From JAWUXM01 sp034111325 (GTDB lineage: Bacteria; Pseudomonadota; Alphaproteobacteria; Rickettsiales; JABIRX01), in contig JAWUXM010000036.1 in assembly GCA_034111325.1 (NCBI GenBank), positions 1-36,940 of the forward strand: a DNA stretch of 36,940 nucleotides, read 5' to 3'. Positions 1-8,055 of the stretch are shown piece by piece (position 1 is the first letter of the stretch; each line of letters starts with the position of its first letter). A model generated the notes under the pieces. It worked only from the letters and a program-made list of their open reading frames with translations, had not been told where the DNA came from and did not search any database. Made by a program: the position numbers and the translations under genes.

Positions 1-419
1 ATACGTACAGGTTCATCCATAATTTCAAAGACCATATAATCCTTTTCCTTCTCGACTAGCTCAGCTTTATGGAGCTCAACAATGCGTAAAATATCATCAC
101 GGTTTTCTGTACTATTTTTCACTTTAATCAAAGAAAGCCCACGCTCGATATGTGGCGTCGAACTAGTAAGATCAATCGCTTTATGAACAGGGATCAAGCG
201 ATTCAATAATTTAAGGATAAGGTCAATACCGTTTTGTGAACCATAAGTTGTGATCGTGACGCGTGAGAGGTTCCTCTTCTCATCAACTACTGCAACGGAA
301 AGTGTTTCGATATTGTAACCACGCGCTGAGAACAACCCAACGATACGCGCCAAAGAGCCGAATTCATTATCAACTAAAACTGAAATTACGTGTTTATCTT
401 GTTTTTTTAACTTGCTCAT
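1..419 (-). CDS. ilvN: Acetolactate synthase small (regulatory) subunit, C-terminus cut by window edge
   Basis: Regulatory subunit of acetohydroxyacid synthase, which with IlvB makes acetolactate or acetohydroxybutyrate for valine, leucine and isoleucine synthesis. Starting at the ATG at 417-419 the frame stays open to the left edge (about 139 codons; the family is usually 155-180). The N-terminus carries the ACT domain that binds valine: after a short Lys-rich start comes VLVDNEFGSLARIVGLF followed by SARGYNIETL, the classic IlvN pattern, and the C-terminal regulatory domain begins before the edge. The start lies one base beyond the ilvB stop codon, so the two are almost certainly co-translated in the order ilvB-ilvN. 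No attenuator is visible because the operon start lies upstream of ilvB. Confidence 0.93.
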   Translation of the reverse strand, partial: MSKLKKQDKHVISVLVDNEFGSLARIVGLFSARGYNIETLSVAVVDEKRNLSRVTITTYGSQNGIDLILKLLNRLIPVHKAIDLTSSTPHIERGLSLIKVKNSTENRDDILRIVELHKAELVEKEKDYMVFEIMDEPVR

Positions 420-420
420 C

Positions 421-2154
421 TTAAACCTGATTTTTATCTAATTTCACCTTTTCCGTACTCGGCCCAAGCTCCATCTCATAATGTGCTGCACCAGCAGGAA
501 TCATCGGGTATACGTTTTCCTTTTGGTCAACCATACAATCAAAAACAACCGGCCCTTTATGCGCCAACATTTCTTTGATCTTCGCTGGTAAATCAGCAGC
601 TTTTTCGCAACGCATACCTTTTATGCCAAAGCTTTTGGCTAATTCAACAAAATCTGGCAAAGCATCCATATAGCTTTCTGAGTGACGATCACCATGGAAA
701 AGCTCCTGCCATTGGCGAACCATTCCCATATAGCGATTATTCACTATAAAGATTTTAACTGGCAAACGATATTGTTTGATGGTTGAAAGCTCTTGGATAT
801 TCATCATCAAAGAAGCCTCACCGCTAATACAGCAAACTAATTTCTTTGGGTTGCCCACTTGTGCGCCAACCGCCGCTGGCATTCCATAACCCATCGTCCC
901 TAGGCCGCCAGAAGTTAACCATAAATTAGGTTTTTCAAAACTACCATATTGCGCCGCCCACATTTGATGTTGACCAACATCTGTGCTGATTATTGGGTCA
1001 TATGATTTGCTTAATTTGTATAATGTATCAATCGCATATTGCGGTTTAATCAATTGCCCTATTTGTTTATAGGCTAAAGATTTCTTCGCACGCCAAACGG
1101 CAACCTCCTCCCACCAGTTTTTGATTTGCTTACCATATGATTTTGGCTCTACTTTCTGCCAACATTTAAGCATTTCATTAATCGCCTCACCTGCATCACC
1201 AATGATTTCAATATCAACTTTGATATTTTTATTGATTGAGGAAGGGTCGATATCAACATGGATTTTCTTCGAATTTGGCGAGAATTTATTAACTACGCCA
1301 GTAATACGATCATCAAACCTTGCACCAATACAAACCATAACGTCACATTCTGCCATCGCCATATTTGCTTCATATGTGCCGTGCATCCCGAGCATTCCAA
1401 GGAATTGCTCATCAGAGGAAGGGAAAGCACCCAAACCCATTAATGTGCTCGTTAGTGGAACGCCTGTTTTTTTAACTAATTTTGTTAATGACTTTGCTGC
1501 ATCAGGGCCAGAATTAATAACTCCACCGCCAATATAGAAAATTGGTTTTTGTGCATTAGCTAACAAATCAATCGCCTTCTTAACCGCTTTGCTCTGAATC
1601 TTATGATGTGGTTTGTAAGATTCCCGCTCAACTTTCTTCAAGGCTTTATATTCAACTTCTGTGTTTAGAATGTCTTTTGGGCAGTCGATCAATACTGGGC
1701 CAGGGCGACCAGTAGTTGCGATATGAATTGCCTCGTGAACCGTGCGCTCGATATCTTCAGCATCTTCAAGAAGGTAATTATGTTTCGTGCAAGAGCGACT
1801 TATCCCAACTGTGTCAGCTTCCTGAAAAGCATCAGTACCGATCAAGTTGCTGCCAACTTGTCCGCTGATACATAAAACAGGAATAGAATCAAGAAATGCG
1901 TCAGCAAGGCCTGTGATTGTGTTAGTAGCCCCAGGGCCAGAAGTAACAAGAATCGCGCCAATTTTACCGGTAGAACGTGCATAGCCCTCAGCCGCATGTG
2001 CAGCTGCTTGTTCGTGACGCACTAAAATATGCTTTAGTTTATGTTGTTTAAAAAGCTCGTCATAAATCGGCAATACGGCACCGCCAGGGTAACCAAAAAT
2101 TGTATCAACGCCATTATCAACTAAGGCTTTTATTATAATAGTAGCTCCAATCAT
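421..2154 (-). CDS. ilvB: Acetolactate synthase large (catalytic) subunit
   Basis: Thiamine diphosphate, FAD and Mg-dependent acetohydroxyacid synthase, the first common step of branched-chain amino acid synthesis. At 577 residues it has full family length. The N-terminal Pyr domain shows IFGYPGGAVLPIYDEL and the catalytic-Glu region LVRHEQAAAHAAEGYAR. The central domain follows, then the C-terminal PP domain with SGEASLMMNIQEL and VNNRYMGMVRQWQ. The metal-binding GDG/GDAS element reads GEAS here, an Asp-to-Glu change that I regard as conservative. The ATG at 2154 gives the usual N-terminus (MIGATIIIKAL) but has only a weak Shine-Dalgarno sequence. tmk ends 40 bases upstream on the same strand and ilvN starts directly downstream, so tmk-ilvB-ilvN may be one transcript. 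Confidence 0.96.
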   Translation of the reverse strand: MIGATIIIKALVDNGVDTIFGYPGGAVLPIYDELFKQHKLKHILVRHEQAAAHAAEGYARSTGKIGAILVTSGPGATNTITGLADAFLDSIPVLCISGQVGSNLIGTDAFQEADTVGISRSCTKHNYLLEDAEDIERTVHEAIHIATTGRPGPVLIDCPKDILNTEVEYKALKKVERESYKPHHKIQSKAVKKAIDLLANAQKPIFYIGGGVINSGPDAAKSLTKLVKKTGVPLTSTLMGLGAFPSSDEQFLGMLGMHGTYEANMAMAECDVMVCIGARFDDRITGVVNKFSPNSKKIHVDIDPSSINKNIKVDIEIIGDAGEAINEMLKCWQKVEPKSYGKQIKNWWEEVAVWRAKKSLAYKQIGQLIKPQYAIDTLYKLSKSYDPIISTDVGQHQMWAAQYGSFEKPNLWLTSGGLGTMGYGMPAAVGAQVGNPKKLVCCISGEASLMMNIQELSTIKQYRLPVKIFIVNNRYMGMVRQWQELFHGDRHSESYMDALPDFVELAKSFGIKGMRCEKAADLPAKIKEMLAHKGPVVFDCMVDQKENVYPMIPAGAAHYEMELGPSTEKVKLDKNQV

Positions 2155-2194
2155 CTTTTTATTAAAAATTGTGAGAGTTAATAATAGTCATGCT

Positions 2195-2815
2195 TTAGGC
2201 TATTGCAAGGGTTTTGACTATTTCCACATGGACTTTCTTAATCGACATTGTTGCATCGATAACCACGCAACGCTGAGGATTGTTTTGCGCAACATCTAGA
2301 AAACCTTGGCGGACTCTTTGATGAAAAGCCAAATCAAATTTCTCGTAACGCTGTAAATTTGCAGATTTACGTTTTGAGGTTCTTTGTAAACCAACCTCTG
2401 GGTCAATATCTAAAATAAATGTAATGTCTGGCTCAAAACCTTTTGTAACCATATTTACCAATTGCCTAATCAATCCAAGATCCTGCTGCAAACCATAGCC
2501 TTGATAGGCAATTGTCGAATCAACAAAGCGATCACACACGACGAATTGACCATCTACTAACGCAGGTTTGATTAATTTCTCGATATGTTCAAAACGACAG
2601 GCGGAATGCAACAATGTTTCGGTAAAAGGCAGTAATTTATCCGTCTCACCATTCGTGATGATGTTGCGGATTTCTTCAGCAATTGGCGTCCCTCCTGGCT
2701 CGCGAGTAAAGACAACATCCGCTCCCTGCTCAGTAAAATGTTTCTTCAGCAACTTTATTTGCGTTGATTTCCCAACGCCGTCGCCACCTTCTATGCTAAT
2801 AAATTTCTTATGCAA
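2195..2815 (-). CDS. tmk: Thymidylate kinase
   Basis: Phosphorylates dTMP to dTDP with ATP, an essential cytosolic step in DNA precursor synthesis. The 206-residue protein shows the P-loop SIEGGDGVGKSTQ near residue 10, the dTMP-binding FTREPGG, the DRF motif in VVCDRFVDSTIAYQG, and the Arg/Lys-rich LID region after DIDPEVGLQRTSKRK. The best start is a TTG at 2813-2815: it gives the expected short N-terminus before the P-loop, is preceded by AAGGA with 5 bases spacing, and no ATG occurs before the P-loop. The gene is divergent from the TPR-methyltransferase across a 65-base gap. In many alphaproteobacteria tmk sits next to holB and metG; neither is here. Confidence 0.94.
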   Translation of the reverse strand: MHKKFISIEGGDGVGKSTQIKLLKKHFTEQGADVVFTREPGGTPIAEEIRNIITNGETDKLLPFTETLLHSACRFEHIEKLIKPALVDGQFVVCDRFVDSTIAYQGYGLQQDLGLIRQLVNMVTKGFEPDITFILDIDPEVGLQRTSKRKSANLQRYEKFDLAFHQRVRQGFLDVAQNNPQRCVVIDATMSIKKVHVEIVKTLAIA

Positions 2816-2880
2816 AATTTTCCTTCAAAAAAATAAAAAAAACCTTTAGGATTCGCATCCTCTCTAAAACATGGCAAACT

Positions 2881-4035
2881 ATGATCAAAAAACCTAAAAT
2901 TACCAGTAAAAAGACTAAGTTTTCTACCTGGATATTACCAAAAATTACTCTGCCAAAAACAGTCTCTTTCAATAGAGTGATTCACTTTGCTAAGGATCAA
3001 ATCAAACATTCAAAAACATTCGCTACTGCAGCAAGAAAGGCCCTGAAAGACCCTGCCAAAGCTAATTTTAAATTAGGCATGGAGTTCCTTGAAAATCAAA
3101 ACCATGAAAATGCTGCATTGCGGTTTTGGTTTGCAAGCCTCATGCAAAAAGACTATGCGGAAGCATATTCGCACCTTGGCGAATCTTATATTGCACTTTT
3201 TAAATTTGCTAAAGCACAACGCAACCTTGAAAAAGCCCTCGCCCTAAAACCCGATCTATTTGAAGCGAAATATTTCCTCAACACGCTTGGCGAGAATCCA
3301 AAAACCCTATTGCCAAACAAAACCTTAATTAAAAAATATTTTAATGGCTTCGCTCAGGTTTTTGATCAATATTACATCGAACAATATCAATATAAAGGTC
3401 ATGAACTTATCGCCAGTAACGTTCGCGATTTTATCACAAAAGATTCCGCAAACATTCTAGAGCTTGGTAGCGGAGCAGGTCATTTAGCCAAAATCATCAA
3501 AGCACAAAATGCTAAAATTTCCATCACCGGAATTGACTTTTGTAAAGAGATGGTAAGCCATGCAGCTACACTTAAAAACATACCACAAATTGAAAAAGCC
3601 AGTGAGGATAGCGAAATCATCAATTTGAAGAAGCATGCAGAAAACAAAGAAGTGAAAAGCTGCGATGTTTATGACATGCTAATCAATAAAGATTTTAATG
3701 ATTATGCTAAAGAGTTAAAAGAAGGATATGATGCTATAGTGATGAGAGGTTTTTTGAATTATGCTCAGGATCTGAATAAGACCCTAAAAAACGCCAGCTC
3801 TTTACTCGCTAAAAACGCTTATTTGATTTTTTATATAACAAAACCATACAGCACGAAAGCTGAACAAGAAATTATTAAAGACGCCTCTTTTCCTTTTTAC
3901 CTTAAAAGCTTCCCCCATGAAATTAACGATGTGGAAAATGCTGCTAAAAAGCTTGGTTTAAAAAAACAATTGTCACAAGAGGCAAAGCTTGATAAAAGTA
4001 ACCAAGCGACAATTTTTGTTTTTCAAAAGTCTTAA
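2881..4035 (+). CDS. TPR-containing SAM-dependent methyltransferase (COG4976-like)
   Basis: Predicted class I methyltransferase of unknown substrate. The N-terminal 60 residues are very basic. Residues about 60-135 form two tetratricopeptide-like repeats (AALRFWFASLMQKDYAEAYS, then a second with NLEKALALKPDLFEAKYFL). The catalytic domain follows, introduced by YFNGFAQVFDQYY, with SAM motif I as ILELGSGAGHLAKII and motif II-like ITGIDFCKEMV. The layout of TPRs, an FDxY-type linker and a methyltransferase matches the family described as predicted TPR-repeat methyltransferases. mnmG follows 19 bases downstream on the same strand, so the two may be co-transcribed, perhaps hinting at an RNA or translation role, but this is only context. 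No Shine-Dalgarno sequence is evident before the ATG. Confidence 0.75.
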   Translation: MIKKPKITSKKTKFSTWILPKITLPKTVSFNRVIHFAKDQIKHSKTFATAARKALKDPAKANFKLGMEFLENQNHENAALRFWFASLMQKDYAEAYSHLGESYIALFKFAKAQRNLEKALALKPDLFEAKYFLNTLGENPKTLLPNKTLIKKYFNGFAQVFDQYYIEQYQYKGHELIASNVRDFITKDSANILELGSGAGHLAKIIKAQNAKISITGIDFCKEMVSHAATLKNIPQIEKASEDSEIINLKKHAENKEVKSCDVYDMLINKDFNDYAKELKEGYDAIVMRGFLNYAQDLNKTLKNASSLLAKNAYLIFYITKPYSTKAEQEIIKDASFPFYLKSFPHEINDVENAAKKLGLKKQLSQEAKLDKSNQATIFVFQKS

Positions 4036-4054
4036 TTTTCCCTAAATTTTCAAT

Positions 4055-5899
4055 ATGACACATGACGTAATAGTAATCGGCGGAGGTCACGCGGGATGCG
4101 AGGCAGCTTCTGCTAGTGCGCGCGCTGGCGCAAAAACTCTCTTAATTACCAAAGGCATAGATAAAATCGGCGAAATGTCCTGCAACCCCTCAATTGGCGG
4201 TGTTGCAAAAGGAATCATTGTGCGTGAGATTGACGCTATGGGCGGCGTGATCGGCAAGGCAATCGACATGTCTGGCACGCATTTTAAAGTACTTAATGCA
4301 AGTAAAGGCCCTGCTGTGCATGGGCCAAGAGCGCAAGCCGACCGCAAACTTTATAAAAAAGCCATGCAATCCTTGCTTGGCGCACAAGAAAATCTTAAAA
4401 TCATTGATGGCTCGGTTGAAGATTTAATTATCGAGAACGGCAAAATCAGCGGTATTATTACCAGCGACAAGCAAAAAATCCGCGCAAGCAAAGTCATTCT
4501 CACAACCGGCACATTTCTAAATGGAGTAATTCACATAGGCGACAAACAAATTGCCGCTGGACGCAAAGGTGAAGAACCGTCAATCGGATTAGCGCAAACT
4601 CTCCATAAAAATGGCTTTATGATGGGGCGCTTAAAAACAGGAACGCCGCCCCGCATCGACGGCAAAACAATTAATTATGCAGAGCTTGATACCCAGATAG
4701 CAGACATACCGCCCAAGCCTTTTTCTTTCTCACATAAGAAAATTACCGTACCACAAATTGATTGCCACATCACTTTTACTAATCAAGAAACGCATAAAAT
4801 CATTGCGGATAATATTAGCGAATCTGCTATGTATTCTGGGCAGATAAAATCCACTGGCCCACGCTATTGCCCTTCAATTGAAGATAAAATATATCGTTTT
4901 GCGGATAAGGATCGTCACCAGATTTTCCTAGAAAAAGAAGGTTTAGATGATGATACAATTTACCCAAACGGCATTTCAACTTCTCTTTCAGAAAAAATTC
5001 AGGAAAAATTCGTACGTTCAATCAAAGGGCTAGAAAATTGCACTATCACCCAATATGGCTATGCAATTGAATATGACTATGTTGACCCTCGTGAATTACG
5101 TGCAACTTTAGAAACCAAAAAAATCTCCAGCCTATATTTTGCTGGGCAGATTAATGGCACAACTGGCTATGAGGAAGCAGCTGGGCAAGGTATTATTGCT
5201 GGTTTTAACGCAGCACTCTCAGCGCAAAATAAAGAGGCTTTCACACTTGATCGTACAGAAGCCTATATCGGTGTGTTAATCGATGATTTAATTCGCTTGG
5301 GCACAAAAGAGCCTTATCGTATGTTTACTTCGCGTGCTGAATATCGCTTAACTTTACGAGCTGACAATGCTGATTTACGCTTAACCGAAAGAGCTTTGGC
5401 AATTGGCGCAATTGCTCCTGAACAACAGAAAATCTTTGCAAAAAAATTAACCAATTTAAAAAATGGAAAAACACTTCTGGATAAACATCAATTAACACCG
5501 AATGAAGCAGAAAAGCTTGGCATCAAGATTAATCAGGATGGCAAAAGACGCAGCCTATTTAAGATTCTAAGCTTTAACAATGTAACCTTTGCAAAGCTTA
5601 TGGAGCACTTTCCTGATCTTGCAACAATTGATCAAGAAATAGTAGACATCCTAATAACCGATACGAAATATTCTGGTTACATTGAACTGCAGCAAAAAGA
5701 CATAGCTAGTTTTAAACGTGACGAGGCAATTAAAATTCCAGAAAATTTTGATTATGATGCATTACGCAGTCTATCGAATGAAGTAAAAGAAAAGCTAAAA
5801 AATATCCAACCAGAGAGTATCGGCGCCGCTGGTAGAATATCTGGCGTAACTCCAGCTGCGATCAGTGCTATTGTGATTTATTTAAAGGGGAGAATTTAG
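4055..5899 (+). CDS. mnmG: tRNA uridine-5-carboxymethylaminomethyl modification enzyme MnmG (GidA)
   Basis: FAD-dependent partner of MnmE that installs carboxymethylaminomethyl (or aminomethyl) groups on wobble uridine 34 of certain tRNAs, in the cytosol. The 614-residue length is typical. The dinucleotide-binding motif GGGHAGCEAA is at residues 9-18. The two functional cysteines are present, one in SCNPSIGG (Cys43) and one in YCPSIEDK (Cys272). Also visible are GPRAQADRKLYKKAM, GTFLNGVIHIG and LKTGTPPRIDG, and the C-terminal helical domain is complete. The gene is usually followed by rsmG-parA-parB in bacteria; here a hairpin and a convergent pseudopilin gene follow, so it is detached from that cluster. 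The start gives the normal short N-terminus. Confidence 0.97.
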   Translation: MTHDVIVIGGGHAGCEAASASARAGAKTLLITKGIDKIGEMSCNPSIGGVAKGIIVREIDAMGGVIGKAIDMSGTHFKVLNASKGPAVHGPRAQADRKLYKKAMQSLLGAQENLKIIDGSVEDLIIENGKISGIITSDKQKIRASKVILTTGTFLNGVIHIGDKQIAAGRKGEEPSIGLAQTLHKNGFMMGRLKTGTPPRIDGKTINYAELDTQIADIPPKPFSFSHKKITVPQIDCHITFTNQETHKIIADNISESAMYSGQIKSTGPRYCPSIEDKIYRFADKDRHQIFLEKEGLDDDTIYPNGISTSLSEKIQEKFVRSIKGLENCTITQYGYAIEYDYVDPRELRATLETKKISSLYFAGQINGTTGYEEAAGQGIIAGFNAALSAQNKEAFTLDRTEAYIGVLIDDLIRLGTKEPYRMFTSRAEYRLTLRADNADLRLTERALAIGAIAPEQQKIFAKKLTNLKNGKTLLDKHQLTPNEAEKLGIKINQDGKRRSLFKILSFNNVTFAKLMEHFPDLATIDQEIVDILITDTKYSGYIELQQKDIASFKRDEAIKIPENFDYDALRSLSNEVKEKLKNIQPESIGAAGRISGVTPAAISAIVIYLKGRI

Positions 5900-5917
5900 A
5901 ATTCTAAACACTCCCCT
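5886..5917. terminator. Hairpin between convergent mnmG and pseudopilin genes
   Basis: Arms AGGGGAG (5886-5892) and CTCCCCT (5911-5917) enclose a 14-base perfect palindrome TTTAGAATTCTAAA (5895-5908). It overlaps the last codons and stop of mnmG and lies just after the end of the minus-strand pseudopilin gene. Its position suggests a two-way terminator, but neither strand has a clean T-tract. Confidence 0.55.
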
Positions 5918-5925
5918 AAAGAAAC

Positions 5926-6732
5926 TTAGTTCAACCTAATAAGTATATAACAGCTACTATTCTTATCAGTGACATTGTATAATTCTGTATTATCAGGATA
6001 ACCAACTGTTGCGATATTCGTTGCGGCTTTACCAGTAGTTTCACTAGAATCTTTTGTACAATTTAACTCACTCTCTATCCCCACTGCAACCATATTACCT
6101 CCATATGGAAAACCATCGTCTAGCTTTAAATCAATAAATTCAGCACCTTCAGCATTTATCTGAGCATTTCTTGTTTGATCAGCGGCCGTACCATAGCCAG
6201 AAATATTAATAAAATTAATATATCTACCAGCCATAGCGCCCCATACCGTATCATCTCGCAAGAAAAGAAAACTATTTTTTATATTAGCATTAATGACATT
6301 CACACCTTCTGCGAAGCCACTAGTGGCGCCTGTAAAAACCCCCTCTATAAAACCAGCTCTGTTAAGATGTTGAAAGGCTCGAGCTACCTCCTGACTAATC
6401 GTAACGCTACTACCATGGCAACTTGCTCCACAATTACCTTCAATTATTTGGTCGCCATCGCCACCACAGGTATCAGAACCTGAAGTTGCGCCATCACAAT
6501 CCTTCCCCCAATAATCAGCAGCATTATGTAGATCTCCCGGGTAACCATTATAAGAGTCACGAAACGAAGTGACTGCAGCTTTGACTTCATTAATCTGCCG
6601 AATTTGCGCCCTGATATTAGACACCCTAACAAGCTCTTGCCCCACCGTAACTGAGAATATAATCAAACCGACTATGATTATGACTATTGATATTTCAACT
6701 AAAGTAAAGGCACTCTTGCTATTTTCTGTCAT
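5926..6732 (-). CDS. Type IV pilin/pseudopilin-like protein with prepilin-type N-terminus
   Basis: A 268-residue protein with a class III prepilin signal: a short polar leader of 8 residues, the cleavage motif A/FTLVE (Glu at mature position 5), then a hydrophobic helix (ISIVIIIVGLIIFSVTVG). The residue before the cut is Ala rather than the usual Gly. After the helix come RAQIRQINEVKAAVTSFRDS and YPGDLHNAADYWG, as in minor pilins or type II secretion pseudopilins of low-G+C alphaproteobacteria. A Cys/Asp/Gly-rich segment (seven Asp and four Cys between residues about 78 and 108) may bind metal or form disulfides. The C-terminus keeps the pseudopilin-like DDGFPYGGNMVAVG and a late Cys. It starts 3 bases after the porin stop codon without its own Shine-Dalgarno sequence, so it is probably coupled to the porin. 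No other pilus genes are in view. Confidence 0.72.
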   Translation of the reverse strand: MTENSKSAFTLVEISIVIIIVGLIIFSVTVGQELVRVSNIRAQIRQINEVKAAVTSFRDSYNGYPGDLHNAADYWGKDCDGATSGSDTCGGDGDQIIEGNCGASCHGSSVTISQEVARAFQHLNRAGFIEGVFTGATSGFAEGVNVINANIKNSFLFLRDDTVWGAMAGRYINFINISGYGTAADQTRNAQINAEGAEFIDLKLDDGFPYGGNMVAVGIESELNCTKDSSETTGKAATNIATVGYPDNTELYNVTDKNSSCYILIRLN

Positions 6733-6735
6733 CTA

Positions 6736-7983
6736 TTAGAAATCAATTTGTGCCCTAAGACCGAAGATCTTAGGAGATTCATCCGCTGGTGTCTGACCAT
6801 TATTATCAACATCAGTGATCGTATAATTTGCCATAAAGCGTACTCTTGAAATTGGGTGCCAATTTAGCCCTGCTGTATAGCTGCGCATTGAACCACCATT
6901 AACTCCTGTGCCTGTTAAATCAATATCACTCAAACGAGCAGCAACTTCCCAAGCACCGATTCCGCTACCAGATTTGCTAAATTTTGCATTAGGAATGACA
7001 CGTTTTGGAATACCTTTTTTAAAGTCATATTCACGCGATTCGCCAGTTAAGAAATAGGTTGCTTGTAAATAATAACCGTCAAACTCGGGGTTATCAGCAG
7101 CTTTACGTTTTACTTGCGTAGTGATATATTCACCTTGTACATAAAGTGATTTATAGATCGCCATTGCCTCTAAGCCATGTTGCTGGATTTTATTAACATC
7201 AGATAATGCGCCTGTAGTTAAAGCATTAGAAGGTGTGTTTGAATCTTCCTGATTTGCTTCAAATTTTGAGCTATAAGTAACAGTGCTCGATTGTGGGCTG
7301 GAATATCTAGCAACAACACCTAAATGTATAACCTTACCTTTTTCTTTTATCGGCGCGTAGGTAACGCGGCTGGTGAATGAATGTTGCTCATCATCTGTGC
7401 TGCTACTCCCTGCATCATCGCCGAAAATACCCGCTTCCAATGTCCAATCTTCACCGTAGGTTTTGGCTCCTAAACCAATATTACGCTCTGGTGCAAAATT
7501 CCTAATTGCTGCTGATTCAAGGAAAGTTACATATTTAGAACTTTCTAAAACCTGCAAACTAAATGGCTCTTTATATTGCCCAACTTTAATATCTACATTA
7601 TCAAAACCATGATAGCTCATATAAGCATCGGTAAGTTTTGTTGCATTATTGGCAAAATCAATTTCAAATTTATAAACCCAATCCTGCTCAACCTTACCAG
7701 AAACACCCAATCTTGCGCGTCTAAGATCTGTATTGTCGGCACGATCCACACCATCATCATCAAACCAAGTGCGATCTACTTGCAACCTCCCGAAGAATTT
7801 CGCATCACTGAAATTTGCTGGAAGTTTTAACGTTGTTTCATCGGATTTTTGTAGTTTGCTGACCTTATTCTGTAACTGCCTGATATCCCTTTGCAGTTTT
7901 TGCAAATCAGCGTCTGATGCTGCGTATGAAAGTGTTGGAATCAACGGTAAAATATATAATAGCCTTGTTATTTTTTTTAACAT
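6736..7983 (-). CDS. Outer-membrane porin of the OprP/OprO (phosphate-selective) type
   Basis: Predicted beta-barrel channel of the outer membrane, 415 residues. It begins with a Sec signal peptide (basic MLKK, hydrophobic core, cut near SYA/AS), then a coiled coil at about residues 24-48 (DLQKLQRDIRQLQNKVSKLQ), typical of trimeric porins in this family. The barrel shows LRRARLGVSGKVEQDWVYKF, then VGQYKEPFSLQ, NFAPERNIG and alternating aromatic strands. It ends in Phe (RAQIDF), the usual BAM recognition signal. The family includes phosphate- and pyrophosphate-selective porins, but substrate cannot be read from sequence and phosphate specificity is unproven here. A perfect 16-base palindrome lies 40 bases upstream of the start and may be an operator. 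The pseudopilin gene follows after 3 bases. Confidence 0.85.
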   Translation of the reverse strand: MLKKITRLLYILPLIPTLSYAASDADLQKLQRDIRQLQNKVSKLQKSDETTLKLPANFSDAKFFGRLQVDRTWFDDDGVDRADNTDLRRARLGVSGKVEQDWVYKFEIDFANNATKLTDAYMSYHGFDNVDIKVGQYKEPFSLQVLESSKYVTFLESAAIRNFAPERNIGLGAKTYGEDWTLEAGIFGDDAGSSSTDDEQHSFTSRVTYAPIKEKGKVIHLGVVARYSSPQSSTVTYSSKFEANQEDSNTPSNALTTGALSDVNKIQQHGLEAMAIYKSLYVQGEYITTQVKRKAADNPEFDGYYLQATYFLTGESREYDFKKGIPKRVIPNAKFSKSGSGIGAWEVAARLSDIDLTGTGVNGGSMRSYTAGLNWHPISRVRFMANYTITDVDNNGQTPADESPKIFGLRAQIDF

Positions 7984-8023
7984 TGCACTATTTCAAATTG
8001 GTTAATAAATTACAACTGCACAT

Positions 8024-8039
8024 ATAATTTGCAAATTAT
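8024..8039. promoter_or_regulatory. 16-base perfect palindrome upstream of the porin gene
   Basis: ATAATTTGCAAATTAT reads the same on both strands. It sits between the rluD stop and the porin start, about 40 bases before the porin ATG, in the region where a promoter would be expected. It is flanked by CACAT and TGTG segments that nearly extend the symmetry. A dimeric regulator site is possible; the protein is unknown, and AT-rich palindromes can also arise by chance. Confidence 0.4.
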
Positions 8040-8055
8040 GTGAACCACAAAACTC

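Noticed and set aside
786..842. Loss of the GDG metal motif in IlvB (reads GEAS)
   Set aside because: Asp to Glu keeps the acidic ligand, and alphaproteobacterial enzymes commonly have GDAS/GEAS forms here.
2848..2861. Short hairpin AGGAT-TCGC-ATCCT in the tmk/methyltransferase gap
   Set aside because: A 5-base stem is too short to claim as a regulatory element or terminator.
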